This document shows, piece by piece, positions 24,401 through 35,393 of a stretch of DNA of 64,000 nt (position 1 is its first letter; every line of letters starts with the position of its first letter). The position numbers were made by a program, and so were the translations under genes. The DNA is taken from positions 248,001-312,000 of the forward strand of contig CAWUHX010000111.1 of the NCBI GenBank assembly GCA_963922205.1, given 5' to 3'. This stretch comes from Romanomermis culicivorax. Lineage: Eukaryota > Nematoda > Enoplea > Mermithida > Mermithidae. The notes under the pieces were generated by a model. The model did not search any database, had not been told where the DNA came from, and saw only the letters and a program-made list of their open reading frames with translations.

Positions 24401-27400
24401 TCTGAAATTGAAATAATTCATTAGAAGAATCAAATACAATGATAATTTTTAAAAACGCTTCAGAATAGAAGAAGGAAAATTTCGCATGAAATCCCATTTT
24501 ACTGAACCCGCAAAAATCTATCTTTTATATAACTGCTTGTCCATCCATGCAACTGACCTGCGAAGAACTTTCGCATGCACTCGTTGAGCATCTTTGCGTA
24601 TCATGACACCAGTTGCAGGATTTCACCAAACTACTAGTGCAAGATTCACAGTCGTAAAATCGATCGCAATAATTTTTTTCGACGGGCGCTTTTTTTATAC
24701 ACGTCATAGACGTTGATGCCGATTCTTCTTCCGCTTCGACATGCGGCGTTACCATAACGTCGATGTTTTCTTTACGACTCTTATCTAATAAGGAAGCTTG
24801 CACGGAATCCAGGGGAAATTTCGATTTCGAAAATAAATCGCTTTCGAATAGGGATTGACACTGGCCTTTGTAAAATCCGCACTTGGCGCCCGAAGCGGGC
24901 GAATTGAATTTGCAATCTTGTTGGGTGGATAATGATGAACAATCGACTGAAAAATTAACTAGAATCTCATTTTGGTGCAGTTTCTTATTTTTTACATTCT
25001 GTATATTGACGGTGTCTTCTACACGATCATTACGCGAACCAGGGTTTTTTTTAGGTCAATTAGGAGCCATGGCTCCTAAAAATTCTGATTGGCTATTAAA
25101 AATTTAGGGATACAAGCCAAATTGGCTTGTAAAATGAGAGCCTAACCACCCTTTTTGATTAGGCTATAGGGCTTCCTGTGCAGAGATGCATTTTTATGCA
25201 TTCTAAAACGAAAAATACCGGAAATTTTCCGGCTTTCGCGCCGGATTTCAAGTCATTTATGATTCTTGGTATCATTTCTGTTGGGCGGTTAGAAATGTCA
25301 TCCTAGCTTATGCTTATAGATTTCAGAAATCAGCATATTATGGATGAATGTTTGACCTTGTATTGTTTTTTCCACGTATTCGACAAAAATCAAGATTTTT
25401 CTAGATTATTTTTACAAAATCGTTTTGCGGCGCTTTAGAATTTTTGGCTTTGGTGAACATAACTTTTTGCATTTGGAAAATGATTAAAACATCCGCATGG
25501 GAAAATGGCAGAGGTTCTCGCTATCTGAAGAAGTCATTCAGATTCATTGTAGCTCGCCTAATTTTTGAATTCTGGTTTGTCCCGCAGAAAACACATTGAA
25601 CTTTTGAAAAAATAGACCCTTCATGCAGGAAAAAGATTTCCAATGCTATAGAACATCATTATCTAAAATTTTCTTTCAGTGCTAAGCGCCGAAGAAATTC
25701 AAGTCCGAAGTAAAATACCTATCGCGCTTTTTTATGTTATAAATCATGCGAAAACAATCGCTTTTGATAAATAATTGTGATTGGTAAATTACTGGCTCCA
25801 GATATATAAGATCCAAAAAGGAGGTAAAATCTTTGACTTCTTCCGCCAATCAAATGGTGAAAAGATCGGTCATCGGCAGTTGCAGCAGAATGTGATTAAA
25901 AATGCATTTTCCGACATTTGAGAGGCCTCGAAATCAAAATTTTTCGGCACCAGGCACCGAACAAGTTACTTTAGCCAGAATTTTGATTTCTCACCAAAAA
26001 CTCAAGAAATTCAATTTTAAAAGTCAGGAACTGACGCGAAGTGAATGAAATACAAGGGAAGTATCTTTTAATCATTTTCCCGATGAAATTGAACGAATTT
26101 GTCAATTTTATAGTGAGCAACTAAAAGTTATTATCTGTGCAACCAAATTTTTCCCCAAGTTACAGATCAACCTGGCTTGTGTCAAAAAAAACTCTGATGA
26201 TTTATTTGAATAATGACTGGTCATTTGTCAGCCTTATTATTCTGTGTGTGATTATGAATGTATTCCAAATGATTGATCTGTTATGCTTGCTTCTACTGTG
26301 ATTTTGAAGAGTGTTTTTGACTAAATTTGTTGAAAAAAACATTGTTTTTTTACTACTAAATTTATTTACAAACTTTTTAATTTTGGCTTGTTGAAATTTC
26401 TATTGGCCTGTAAAATATTTATCCCAGGAGCCAAATGGCCTGTCGAGAAAAACCAAAAAAAAACCCGACGCGAACCTTCACTAATTTTAGAGACTCCAGA
26501 ACTGAAATTTTCACAAAACATGTATGCAGAGAACAAAGTCGGTTTTCATTCATTTGGTCAAAAAATTTAATCGAATGATAATTTATATGCACCTCAGGGC
26601 CGCAACAACTGAATAACTAACCTTTTCAACGATTATAAACAAAACACATGAAACGTTTAATGCAGAGACGCTTCTACACAATATAAGAAGGAACAAATAA
26701 TTTTTGGAGTACCAGTATACGGACAAAACATGAATTTCAAATGTTTTTTTGAATATTTTTTGCTGTTTTTTGAAACATAAATGCAACATGATATGAAATT
26801 AAACTTAAAAAATATCTGATGTGAATAACATTACCAGGAGTGAACTTATACATACGATTCGAGAATCGACCGTCGAAACCGCCGAAAATATATATGCGCC
26901 TATAACAAAAATTATGAAGACAGATACATAAACAGAAGCCCTATTATAGTCGTTACTTTTTATAAACAACAGACTTGTGTCCAAAAACACGGGGCTGTGC
27001 TCCCTTGATATCCATAAAATGCCAATCAGAACAGCCTGAAAAAAATTTTAACGACAGAAATTTTGTAAAACCACTAACCGTTATACAGTAAGTTTTAGAG
27101 ATTTTTCAATATACAGGGTGGCCCAATTATCTATGTGCAAATTTGATTTGTTGTAACACAAAAATTTCGTGTAAACAAACAAAAGTTTCACTGTATGTGA
27201 ATTAGTAATCGGAATTTTATCTATAAAATTTTCGTCATTATCGTTTTCATATTGATTGAACTAGGTAACTTAGCTCATGGTGTACTTTATTTGAAAAAAA
27301 GTGAAGAATTTCGCCCTTAATAAAGTGTCCTGGTAGTATTAGTACCGTTCAGAAGAGGTTTTAAACTGAATTTAACAACAACCAATGAGTCGTAGCAGTC

Positions 27401-30400
27401 TTAAATAGGGCAAGCTTTTCGAACTGGATCAGTTTGTGATGTGAAAAGAATGAGCAGTCAGTCAGTCAATTCTGCTGGAAATTCGTATCGAGTGCAGGAA
27501 CATTGCACAGAAGATCCGTCCTGTAGACGGACGATGTATGTATGTGGCGCCAGGCCTGTAGCCAAAAATTTTTTTCAGGGGCACACATTTTGTTCCCTTA
27601 ATTTACTGAAAAATTGGCCTTCCTGACTTGAATTTATCTTTAAGAAAAAAAATCTAAGTTTCACTGTACCTTCAATTTTTTTCAGCACTCGAAACATTTT
27701 GGGGGGGGCCATGGCCCCTAACCCCCCTGCCTACAGGAATGTGTGGCGCTACTATCATGAAATTTTATGAATGAAAACTGGATAAATAAAATCTTTTTAA
27801 TCCAAAATTTCGAGGCAATACCTCAAAAATTGCTAAATCTAAGGATTGCGCACAGATAAGTCGGCCATCCTGTATAATAAGCGAGTCTGTCGTAAGTTTG
27901 AACTCAATAACTCACCGAGATCAAAAACTTGCACCACTTCTTGGAAGCAATTCTCTTTTATACTTAAATTATTGTTGCGCGTCTTGCCACCGACCACAAC
28001 AATTAAATTATTCAACAAGGAAGCGCTATGAAAGTACGTAGGTAAGCCCGACTCTTGTAACCAGAGCCTATATCAAAAATTTTAAAAAATTTATGGATGA
28101 TTTAATGCGTTTCATTTCTCGATTTTGGGAATCGCAATACAATGTCTGATATTTCAACATTTTAATTTTTACGCAATATGAAATTTTTTCTAGAAAAGTC
28201 TCACCATTTTCTTCTTGAATATTGATACAATAATAAATGATCGTAAACTTTGAAAGTTTGCCGCGGCTGAGAACCGTAGCCGCCGAATATGTAGACATTA
28301 TTATTAGCCGAGTCTAAAACGGACGCATGACCAGCGAATCCGGGAATTTTGGCGCCAGACGTTTCAATAATTGTCCAAGAATCGTTAGCTAAATGTTTGA
28401 AATGCTGGATACTACAGGTTCTTGATGCATTTAGAATAAATTTGTCAATAAAAAATTATAACAAAAATTCTGCAGAATGTTAGAATTCTTTGGTTAAATA
28501 GCTTGTTATAAACTTTTGAGTATTTTGAATAGCTTACCAAAAGTGTACTCCTGCACCAAGTTCATGAAACCTCGGAAAGGGTTATATCCACCGAAAATGA
28601 GCATGGATTTGCCAATCACGTGACACGTATGTCCGAAAACGTTCAACGGAAGTTTCGTGCCGGACGACTGGCCGCTAGTATGTTCGTGTAGCAAGGTGAA
28701 ACGTAATTTTGTGATGATTTTCCGACTTATTTTCTCTTTTTTAGTAATATTCGATAAATTTTCAGCCGAAATGAAGTTATTCAATTTACTATCAACAAAG
28801 GTTGAATTTTTTACATTTTCGTAAACTATGTCTAAACGCCAGCATTCGTTCGTAACATTTAATGAAGAGAATGAGCCGCCAATAATATAAATAGCATCCT
28901 GAAAAAGAGCGAAGTGGCGAACGAAAGTATAAAAAATTATTCCAAGATCAAGAATATCTAATCTATATTCAAGCAAGATCAGAATGAGTTTCTAATCTTT
29001 GATAAATTTCGAGAAAGATATGTTACAAGAAATTTTCGTCACTAAAATCCAATGTAAACAATCGTAAAACTTACATTTACAGTGACAACGGTATGTCCAT
29101 ATCTATTTTTCGGAACGTGACCTTCGAAATGCGTATAGTTGTACTTTGCCCACATATTTGTCAAAAAATTGTACCTATGTATCAGTATAAGTGTAAAGTA
29201 GACGCTGGACCACAAAAATATAAATAAACTTTACTCAGAAACAGTCAAATTCTGTTCAACGTCGAAATTTTCTCCACCGATAGCAAATAAGGAATCGTCT
29301 AGAAGAACCACGTCGTGTCCAGCCTTCGATGTCGTCGAATCCGGTTTAATTTCCGTCCACAATCGACTAGTTGTAATACTAACATTGCAAAATTGGCCTT
29401 AGAGGAAGGAACCGCATTAATGGAAAAGCACTAAAGGCACGATCAGCTTTACATACCTGTGTATAAATCGTCACACTGGCAAAAATTTTCTGGCGAGCAT
29501 TGCCCATGTTTACAAAATTTTTCACACAAAAGATTCTCGCATGAGTGCGTAACCGTTTCATTGTCGACAATGAAAGATTTGCAGACACATTTCCGGGTTT
29601 TCGGATCGCAAAAACCGGTTTGAAATTTCGAACAATCTTCGTTACAAGTTGAGAAGCTGAAAATTTCGAACATCAACCAGAAATATGCTAATTTGAAGGT
29701 TGAATATTTACGTTTGAGAAATTTTCCAGAAATACGTAAAATTACTAGAAATTGATGCCAATAAGTGATCCATTCCAACTATAAATTTAAGTATTAATAA
29801 AAATAAATTTAACTTCAATTTACTTTGCATCAGTCCAGTTCATACATGTTTGGGTGTGAAGTAGCATGGGAACCCCCAATGGTAAGAGGTCTTCACATAA
29901 CCAGGGCGAGCTGGATACTTGAATTCAAGAAACTTATGGCTGGTGTTTGTCGATGCACCACCATTATTAGACCAAGGGACAATGTCAGTTTTTAGGCATG
30001 AAAAAGCAAATTTTGATCGAAGCAGGGTTAAAAATATCAATTTTTTGGCGCTTAAAGCTTTTTTTATAAAAATTCAGAGACTCTAAAGCACATTTACAAG
30101 ACATTTCTGTTATTTCTGAGGTCAAAATTTGATTTTTCCGGTAACTTTAGACTCCCTCATCTCGAAAAGGCGTGTATCCTCAGCATCAGGGTCATACATG
30201 TAACGCAAAATTGGTCAGACATCACTTGGCCAATAGAAAGGGGGAGTCACTTCCCTTTTTGGGGTTAGTGGAGGGAGAGGGTGAATTTCTGTAATAGAAA
30301 GCATGGAGCAAAGAAAACTCTTCTTTTAACCCTTCTCAGCTCAATAAGATATATATATATATTTTACATTATAAATATCATGACCAGTAGAGATTAAACA

Positions 30401-33022
30401 GGTACCTAAATCCGGATCCGTGTTACCTGGAAGGTTTCAGGATCCGGATCCAGGAGAAGCATTTTTAATTACCCGGATCTGTAAGAACCCGCCAATGTTT
30501 CCTGTTTCCTTTTTAAGCCGAAATTGCAATTTTTTAATCAGTATTTTTCTGCAAGCTGTGCAAACAGCGTAATCATAAATATTGGAAGGCATTGCTGTAA
30601 ATATAAACTCTAAATTGTTATATTGATTTGTATTCATACCTGTACTAGGGGGGTTGGGGGGACCCCCCCCCCCCAATTTGGCCAACCTTGTACCCAACAT
30701 CATCCAACCCCTCCCCAGTTTGGAAAAAATTAAAAAAATTTGCAAAGTGTATGTTTTTTGGCCTTTTTTGGGGAAAATTTCGACTTTTTTCTACCCCCCT
30801 CCAACTGGTCGGAGGTCTTACAGGTATGTTTGTATTAGTACAACCGTAGGAATCATGAAGTATGGTTTTTCATGAAAACAAATTACGGATTAGACTTGAA
30901 TGAAGATAAAGTTTTTGTTCGATTTTCACAACTTTGCATTACATAAGTTTAATTGATTCACCATTGAAGATTTTATCATGCAATTTTCTATATTAATTTA
31001 CATTCCTGAAGTTCTGTAGTAGCTGATTACACAGCAGATCTTACTCATCTAATAAACACTTCAACAGAATCGTTTGAAGATACACGAATTAAAATTTCTG
31101 CGTAATCACAGCAGCTGTGATTATTACTACCCGTATCCGGATTCGTATTTAGTTGAGCTGATTACCCGGATCCACGAAACTCATTTTCAATCACCCGGAT
31201 CCGGAACCTGATAGAGGAAAGTTGATTACCTGGATCCGGATCTGGAAGATTGAAAATCTTGGGTCCGTTTTATCTCTAATGACCAGCCTTTCTTGTGCTG
31301 TGCCCACTCTGATCTGATCGCAGTTGTCGGTATTAAGCGTAATTTTTCTCTTCAAATTCAGCTTCCTTCCTACAGTAATCGGACAGATTAAGCACTGAAG
31401 TTGCCCACATTGAACACCTTGAAAAATATGCTTTTTAATAGAGAAAGAAAAGGAACTGGAACGGAAAGAAAATGGTGCAGACTAAGAAAAGACGCAAAGA
31501 ATCAAGTTCTTGGATAAGCCAGGTACAGACTCAGGTACCTGTCACATGAAATTAAAGAGAATTAAAATCTTAGGTAAGGTAAGTAAGACAATCGACTCGG
31601 ACTTAAGCTAACTGTACCTAATGTTATATTACAAATCATAACACTGTACACGCAAGGTAACGCACTAACCATTAATAAAATAACGTACTTGCCGAAGCTG
31701 TAAGGAAATTGAAATTTTTTGGAAAAATTAGCCTACTAAATTAAATTTCATTTTATTTTATATTTTATTTCGCTATACTACGGTAGCTGTGTGAAAATTT
31801 GTCGGAGCGTGTGTAGAATCTTGACTTTACTTATACTTCACTCCACAAAAAAATGATAGCTAGCTGTCTGCGGGAACGGTAAAGTGAAACCTTACGCACT
31901 TGGGGTCCATCTGCGGGGAGGGTAGTGCGCATAAGGTGGTATATCATTAATAGTATGGTCAGGGTGCCGTTACATGTACCATCCAGTTCTTATCAAAAAT
32001 GGCAAATATTTTTTGGATGCTCAGTTATCACAAACGTTAACAGATCTGTTTTCTAACTGTCAACGGCATTATTCAATCTATATTCTCACTGGTAAGATAT
32101 GTTAAAGCCTGAAGTGTTGGAAACCTGATCGCCGCGGAAATATATAAATGCGTTACTATTCTTCAATTTGAACTGCGTTCCACGCTCTGACGTTTCGTAC
32201 CCGCTTGAAAAAGATAAATTTCAGCCCAAAATAAAGTAAAGAAAGTAGGAAAATCAAACCTTAAAGCCACCAACTTTGGCGAAAAAGCGCTGTCGCCGTC
32301 GAAAACTTGCAGAAAATCGGCGCAACATTCGATAAAAAAACGGTCGAAACGGAAAGTCAAGTAATGAAAAATGTCAGTAGAATTCGACGTAGTATTGCCC
32401 TCCAAAATCCACGTACATTTAATATTTTTCGTGAAATTGGAAAAGCCGTCGGTGATATAACCTGCTTCTCCGATTTGGCTATAATTGAAACAATGTATTA
32501 ATTTTTTTAATTTAATTAATTAATTTTTAATTAATTAATTAAATTTAATTAATTAATTTTTAATTTTAATTTCAATAATTAATTTTTTCATTTAGTTCAC
32601 ATATTTAAATATAGATTATTATGCAAAAAATCTTACTTTGCACGACCGCCACAAAGTTCGCAAAATCGACCGGTGAAATTCGGTGGACAAATACAATTTC
32701 CGCCTGAACAAATGCCACCGTTAAAACAGGGCTTCGTTTTAACGTCGCATTTTAAAGCGGTCGACATTGATAACAGACGATTTTGCCGACGAATTCCGCT
32801 ACCACCGCCGCTGCCATTTAGGATGTCGTCAACAAAATTTCGCGCTTCTTGGCTGCTCGAAGAAGGTTGATATAATTGTTGTACGCTCAATAATTGTTTA
32901 GAATTTAATTTAGGTTCATCTTGTTCGTTCGTGATGCTGGCTTTGTAAGGACGGAATAAATATAGCAGGAGCGGGAGTAGAATGAAAAGACAATTATTTG
33001 CCAATAACGAACATAATGACAT
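18494..33022 (-). CDS. ATRN: Attractin (CUB, kelch, PSI and laminin-EGF transmembrane receptor)
   Basis: Twenty-six exons keep one phase over 4401 nt (1466 residues): 33022-32637, 32478-32260, 32203-32090, 29656-29457, 29397-29235, 29174-29075, 28898-28538, 28388-28205, 28067-27916, 27035-26957, 26899-26835, 24946-24558, 24401-24248, 24193-24076, 23927-23818, 23693-23493, 22578-22174, 21990-21925, 21755-21662, 21604-21558, 21496-21402, 21317-21236, 21091-20940, 19536-19399, 18877-18791, 18733-18494. Order: N-terminal hydrophobic segment (10-24), EGF (~95-127), CUB (~129-240), EGFs, kelch blades (RYGHT, YIIGG, YIFGGY, IYIFGGF), PSI repeats (CGWCDD, GLGRCIEG), laminin-EGF, transmembrane segment (~1326-1347), then a cytoplasmic tail with the family motif MASRPF (1367-1372) and VEPC...GQPGLALASAL. 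Attractins act in melanocortin/mahogunin signalling and neural maintenance; this membrane form matches. It lacks the C-type lectin domain and has an insertion in the first laminin-EGF. Confidence 0.96.
19588..20789. mobile_element. hAT-like non-autonomous element in an attractin intron
   Basis: The left end TAGAGATGAGACGGATC faces the right end, whose complement reads CAGGGATGGGACGGATATCC. Flanks ATAGAAAA (19580-19587) and ATGGAAAG (20790-20797) look like a worn 8-bp duplication. Subterminal GGATCCGG and GGATCCAG repeats lie at both ends. At 1.2 kb it fills almost the whole intron between the exons at 19536 and 20940. No transposase reading frame was seen. Confidence 0.8.
25040..26467. mobile_element. 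hAT-like element with exact 8-bp duplication
   Basis: The ends CAGGGTTTTTTTTAGG and (complement of the right end) CGGGTTTTTTTTTGG are flanked by identical ACGCGAAC at 25032-25039 and 26468-26475. Both ends also carry a GGAGCCA/TGGCTCCT motif and a subterminal GGCTTGTAAAAT or GGCCTGTAAAAT phrase. The 1.4-kb body fills most of the attractin intron between 24947 and 26834. No intact transposase was found. Confidence 0.88.
27114..27872. mobile_element. Mariner-like non-autonomous element with TA target site
   Basis: The ends CAGGGTGGCCCAATTATCTA and CAGGATGGCCGACTTATCTG (complement of the right end) match at most positions over about 29 bp. TA dinucleotides lie at 27112-27113 and 27873-27874. 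The interior around 27545-27745 holds another GC-rich inverted structure: GGCCTGTAGCC, then GGGGGGGCCATGGCCCC and GCCTACAGG. It lies in the attractin intron 27036-27915, ending 43 bp from an exon. Confidence 0.85.
30388..31278. mobile_element. hAT-like element with exact 8-bp duplication
   Basis: The ends TAGAGATTAAACAGG and (complement) TAGAGATAAAACGGACCC are flanked by identical ATGACCAG at 30380-30387 and 31279-31286. Copies of GGATCCGGATCC and close variants lie inside both ends, so it belongs to the same family as the elements at 19588 and 9285. A second element is nested inside it. It sits in the 2.4-kb attractin intron between the CUB exon at 32090 and the EGF exon at 29656. Confidence 0.9.
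30635..30827. mobile_element. 193-bp nested element with exact 8-bp duplication
   Basis: CATACCTGTA at the left end faces TACAGGTATG at the right end. Both flanks are TTTGTATT, at 30627-30634 and 30828-30835. The interior has a GGGG/CCCC run. The right end GGTCGGAGGTCTTACAGGT resembles GGTCGGAGATGTTACAGGT near 34350-34373, so the family is dispersed. Confidence 0.88.
32497..32592. repeat. AT-only simple repeat
   Basis: Runs of TTAATTAATT and AATTTTTAATT extend over about 95 bases in the first coding intron of attractin. Confidence 0.95.
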
Positions 33023-33058
33023 AACTTTTAGTTCCCCAATTGTCGAAAAGATAAGCGC

Positions 33059-33072
33059 CTGAAATAGAGAAA
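33059..33072 (-). promoter_or_regulatory. Acceptor upstream of the attractin start
   Basis: On the minus strand, TTTCTCTATTTCAG precedes 36 nt of leader and then the ATG at 33022. It marks either a trans-splice site or a 5' UTR intron end. It defines the chosen start, which begins just before the hydrophobic N-terminal segment. Confidence 0.6.
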
Positions 33073-33463
33073 AACGATGCAGATAATAAAGGGGTAATAT
33101 TGTAAGTTTCAAATTGCAAGAATCAAAATTTTGTAACGATCCAATGATATGACGAACACGTAAAAAAAGGTAAAAATCGTGTCAACCCTATTTTACATCG
33201 ATTCCCGCCAGTGACATAAGAAAATCTGTACGAGAAAACGGTTTACGACTCACAAAAAAATGGAATACTGTGAGTATTCAAATATCTCTATGGAATTTTT
33301 AGGAAATTTTCCATTCATTTACAGCTACGAATTTCTTTCTAACAGCGACGTAAAGATCGATGTTGTTTATATACTTGCTTAATTCTGAAGAAATTGAAGT
33401 TAAAAGTTGCACAAACAAATTAGACATGCCTGCAGTCGAACCTTAGCTGGGATACGGACAATT

Positions 33464-33533
33464 CGCCCCTAGCAATTCGCCCCCGGATAATTCGCCCCTG
33501 AGCAAATCGCCCCCCCCCCACAATTCTCCCCCC
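33464..33533. repeat. Tandem AATTCGCCCC-type repeat
   Basis: AATTCGCCCC is repeated four or five times with small spacers (CAATTCGCCCCTAG, CAATTCGCCCCCGG, TAATTCGCCCCTGA). A related but inverted array occurs at 57198-57325. Confidence 0.85.
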
Positions 33534-33716
33534 GTAATTGGCCAACAATTCACTGTTTTTTAATTTAAAAAATTCAGATTTAAAAATAATTCCACTAGGT
33601 TGTCAGCAGTTAATAGCATTTCTACACATCGATACACAATACCTAGAAATTTTTCCCAGCCGAAATAGCACGTATATTTATGAATTCTGCATGCAGAGTG
33701 CAAGTATTATGTACAA

Positions 33717-34340
33717 GCGATTATTTCTTTGCTAACGTAAAATCAATTCAAAAGCTTCATGGAAATATCTTTCGGAAATTTATACTCTTCTTACTCATGT
33801 ATTTTCGACCAAGTTCGTTAGAGTTCACAAATAAATTACAGATTTTGAAATTTTTCAAGTAAAATTCTAGAAATTACGACTCTTGAACACAAAATTGGAA
33901 TCTAATTCTTGAAATAAATGTTCGGAAAATTGATTTTCCAGCATCCCAGAATGTCACTATACCCAAAAAATTTTCCGGCGCTTGGCGCCGGAAAAATTGG
34001 GCTTTCATTTGTCATCATAGAGGACTTGACCATTTGATTTCTTGTGTAATTCAAGTCAATTATGCTCTTGGATAGTTTGCTAGAAAATTTGTTCGACAAT
34101 GCTTGTAGATTAGGCTTTTAAGTCGAACATTTCAATTTTCTCTTCAATTTTAATGAATTAACTTCTCTAAAAACACCGGAAGGCTTGAAAAAGCTCAAAA
34201 ACAGTGCGATAAAGCGTCTGTGAGCATTTATAAGCCAAAAAACGAGGATTTTAAGACGAAAAAAATTTTTTTCCACATGTGGAAAAAAAAATTTGACCCC
34301 TTTCCACATTTGTGGAAAAAAGTTCGTGGAAAAAAACAGT
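33717..34340. repeat. Left arm of a fold-back element
   Basis: About 624 bp starting GCGATTATTTCTTTGC and ending GGAAAAAAACAGT. The sequence is repeated inverted at 35394-35523 plus 38347-38827, with scattered differences. It contains the palindrome CCGGCGCTTGGCGCCGG (33975-33991) and paired CCACATGTGG motifs. There is no coding sequence. Confidence 0.85.
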
Positions 34341-34859
34341 GCCCCCAACGGGTCGGAGATGTTACAGGTATGCCTAAAATAACTAAAAATCAAGGAAATT
34401 CAGCCTTCGACCAGTCAAAAAATTTGCACCAATTGGCACAAATGCCCAAAAAATTTTGTGCAATTCCAAATTTTTTGTGCCAAAAACCATGTTTTGGCAC
34501 ACAAAAAACACTGATTGGATGCACGTTTTTTTCCTCGAAGATTTTTCCCTTATGAGAACCGGACCCAAAATTTTTTTCCTCATTTTCCAAAATTTTTCCT
34601 CATTTTTAAAAACGTTTATAATGTGGCTACGGATGCTTTTTTACGCATTTTAGGAGCATACCCAAGCATTTTGTTGTATTTGTAGTCAGAAACCTGCAAA
34701 AATGAGGAAAAAAATTGCGAAAATTCTGGTTGAGCTCATGAAGAATATAATTGGTGTTCTATAGGAGCGGATAAAGCAAGTTAACGATAGAGTTCTCATG
34801 AATTTATCCGCTATCAACATTTCTGTGATTCCGATTAGAATCATCTAATTTTATTTAGT

Positions 34860-35365
34860 TCTTGGTTCGGCGCGGAGCGCCGGGAAAATTTTTGAATTTT
34901 CACTTTCTAAAACGCTGGAAAATAAACCTTCATAACGTTGGGAAATAAATTAGAAATAAAAAATTTGCTCTCCATTCCGGCGCGAAGCGCCAGAAAAATT
35001 TTCGGGTTTTTATATCCTAAAACGCTGAAAAATAAATCTCTCCAAGAGATAATTCGTGAAGAAAAGTTTTAAAATCGCAGTCTAGAATGATGTCTTCAAT
35101 TTCTACTTTCAATAAACGCAAAAGTTCAGATTGCAAACGTTTAAAAATTCCAATCATCGAGAGAAAAAATTGAGAGAATTGATGAAAAATCTCTCTTTTC
35201 GGCGACATAATTGACTGTAAACGATTAGAAAATGAAACGAGCTAGCACGATTGATAGAAACTGTTGAGCATTAATTAGAAAGTCAAAGTAGATATGCTAA
35301 CGGCCGCGCCTGATAGAATATAGTCATCATTATACCCATGACCGGCGCGGAGCGCCGGAAAATTT
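34860..35365. repeat. GC-palindrome repeats in the fold-back spacer
   Basis: GGCGCGGAGCGCCGG near 34870, CCGGCGCGAAGCGCCAG near 34978 and CCGGCGCGGAGCGCCGG near 35342 each precede AAAATTTT. The first two are about 109 bp apart and share the following phrase TAAAACGCTG(G/A)AAAATAAA. A fourth palindrome lies in the left arm at 33975. Confidence 0.8.
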
Positions 35366-35393
35366 TGAGATTTTGACCTTTTAAAGTCCACCA

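Noticed and set aside
29750-29790. Possible exon between the CUB and EGF exons of attractin
   Set aside because: Extending the CUB exon to the donor at 32089 gives GFNISY and joins FSTCNEDC in phase, matching the family without an extra exon.
34220-34590. Frames of 66-111 codons on both strands
   Set aside because: They lie in the fold-back arm and its spacer and follow A/T runs and CCACA repeats, not coding bias.
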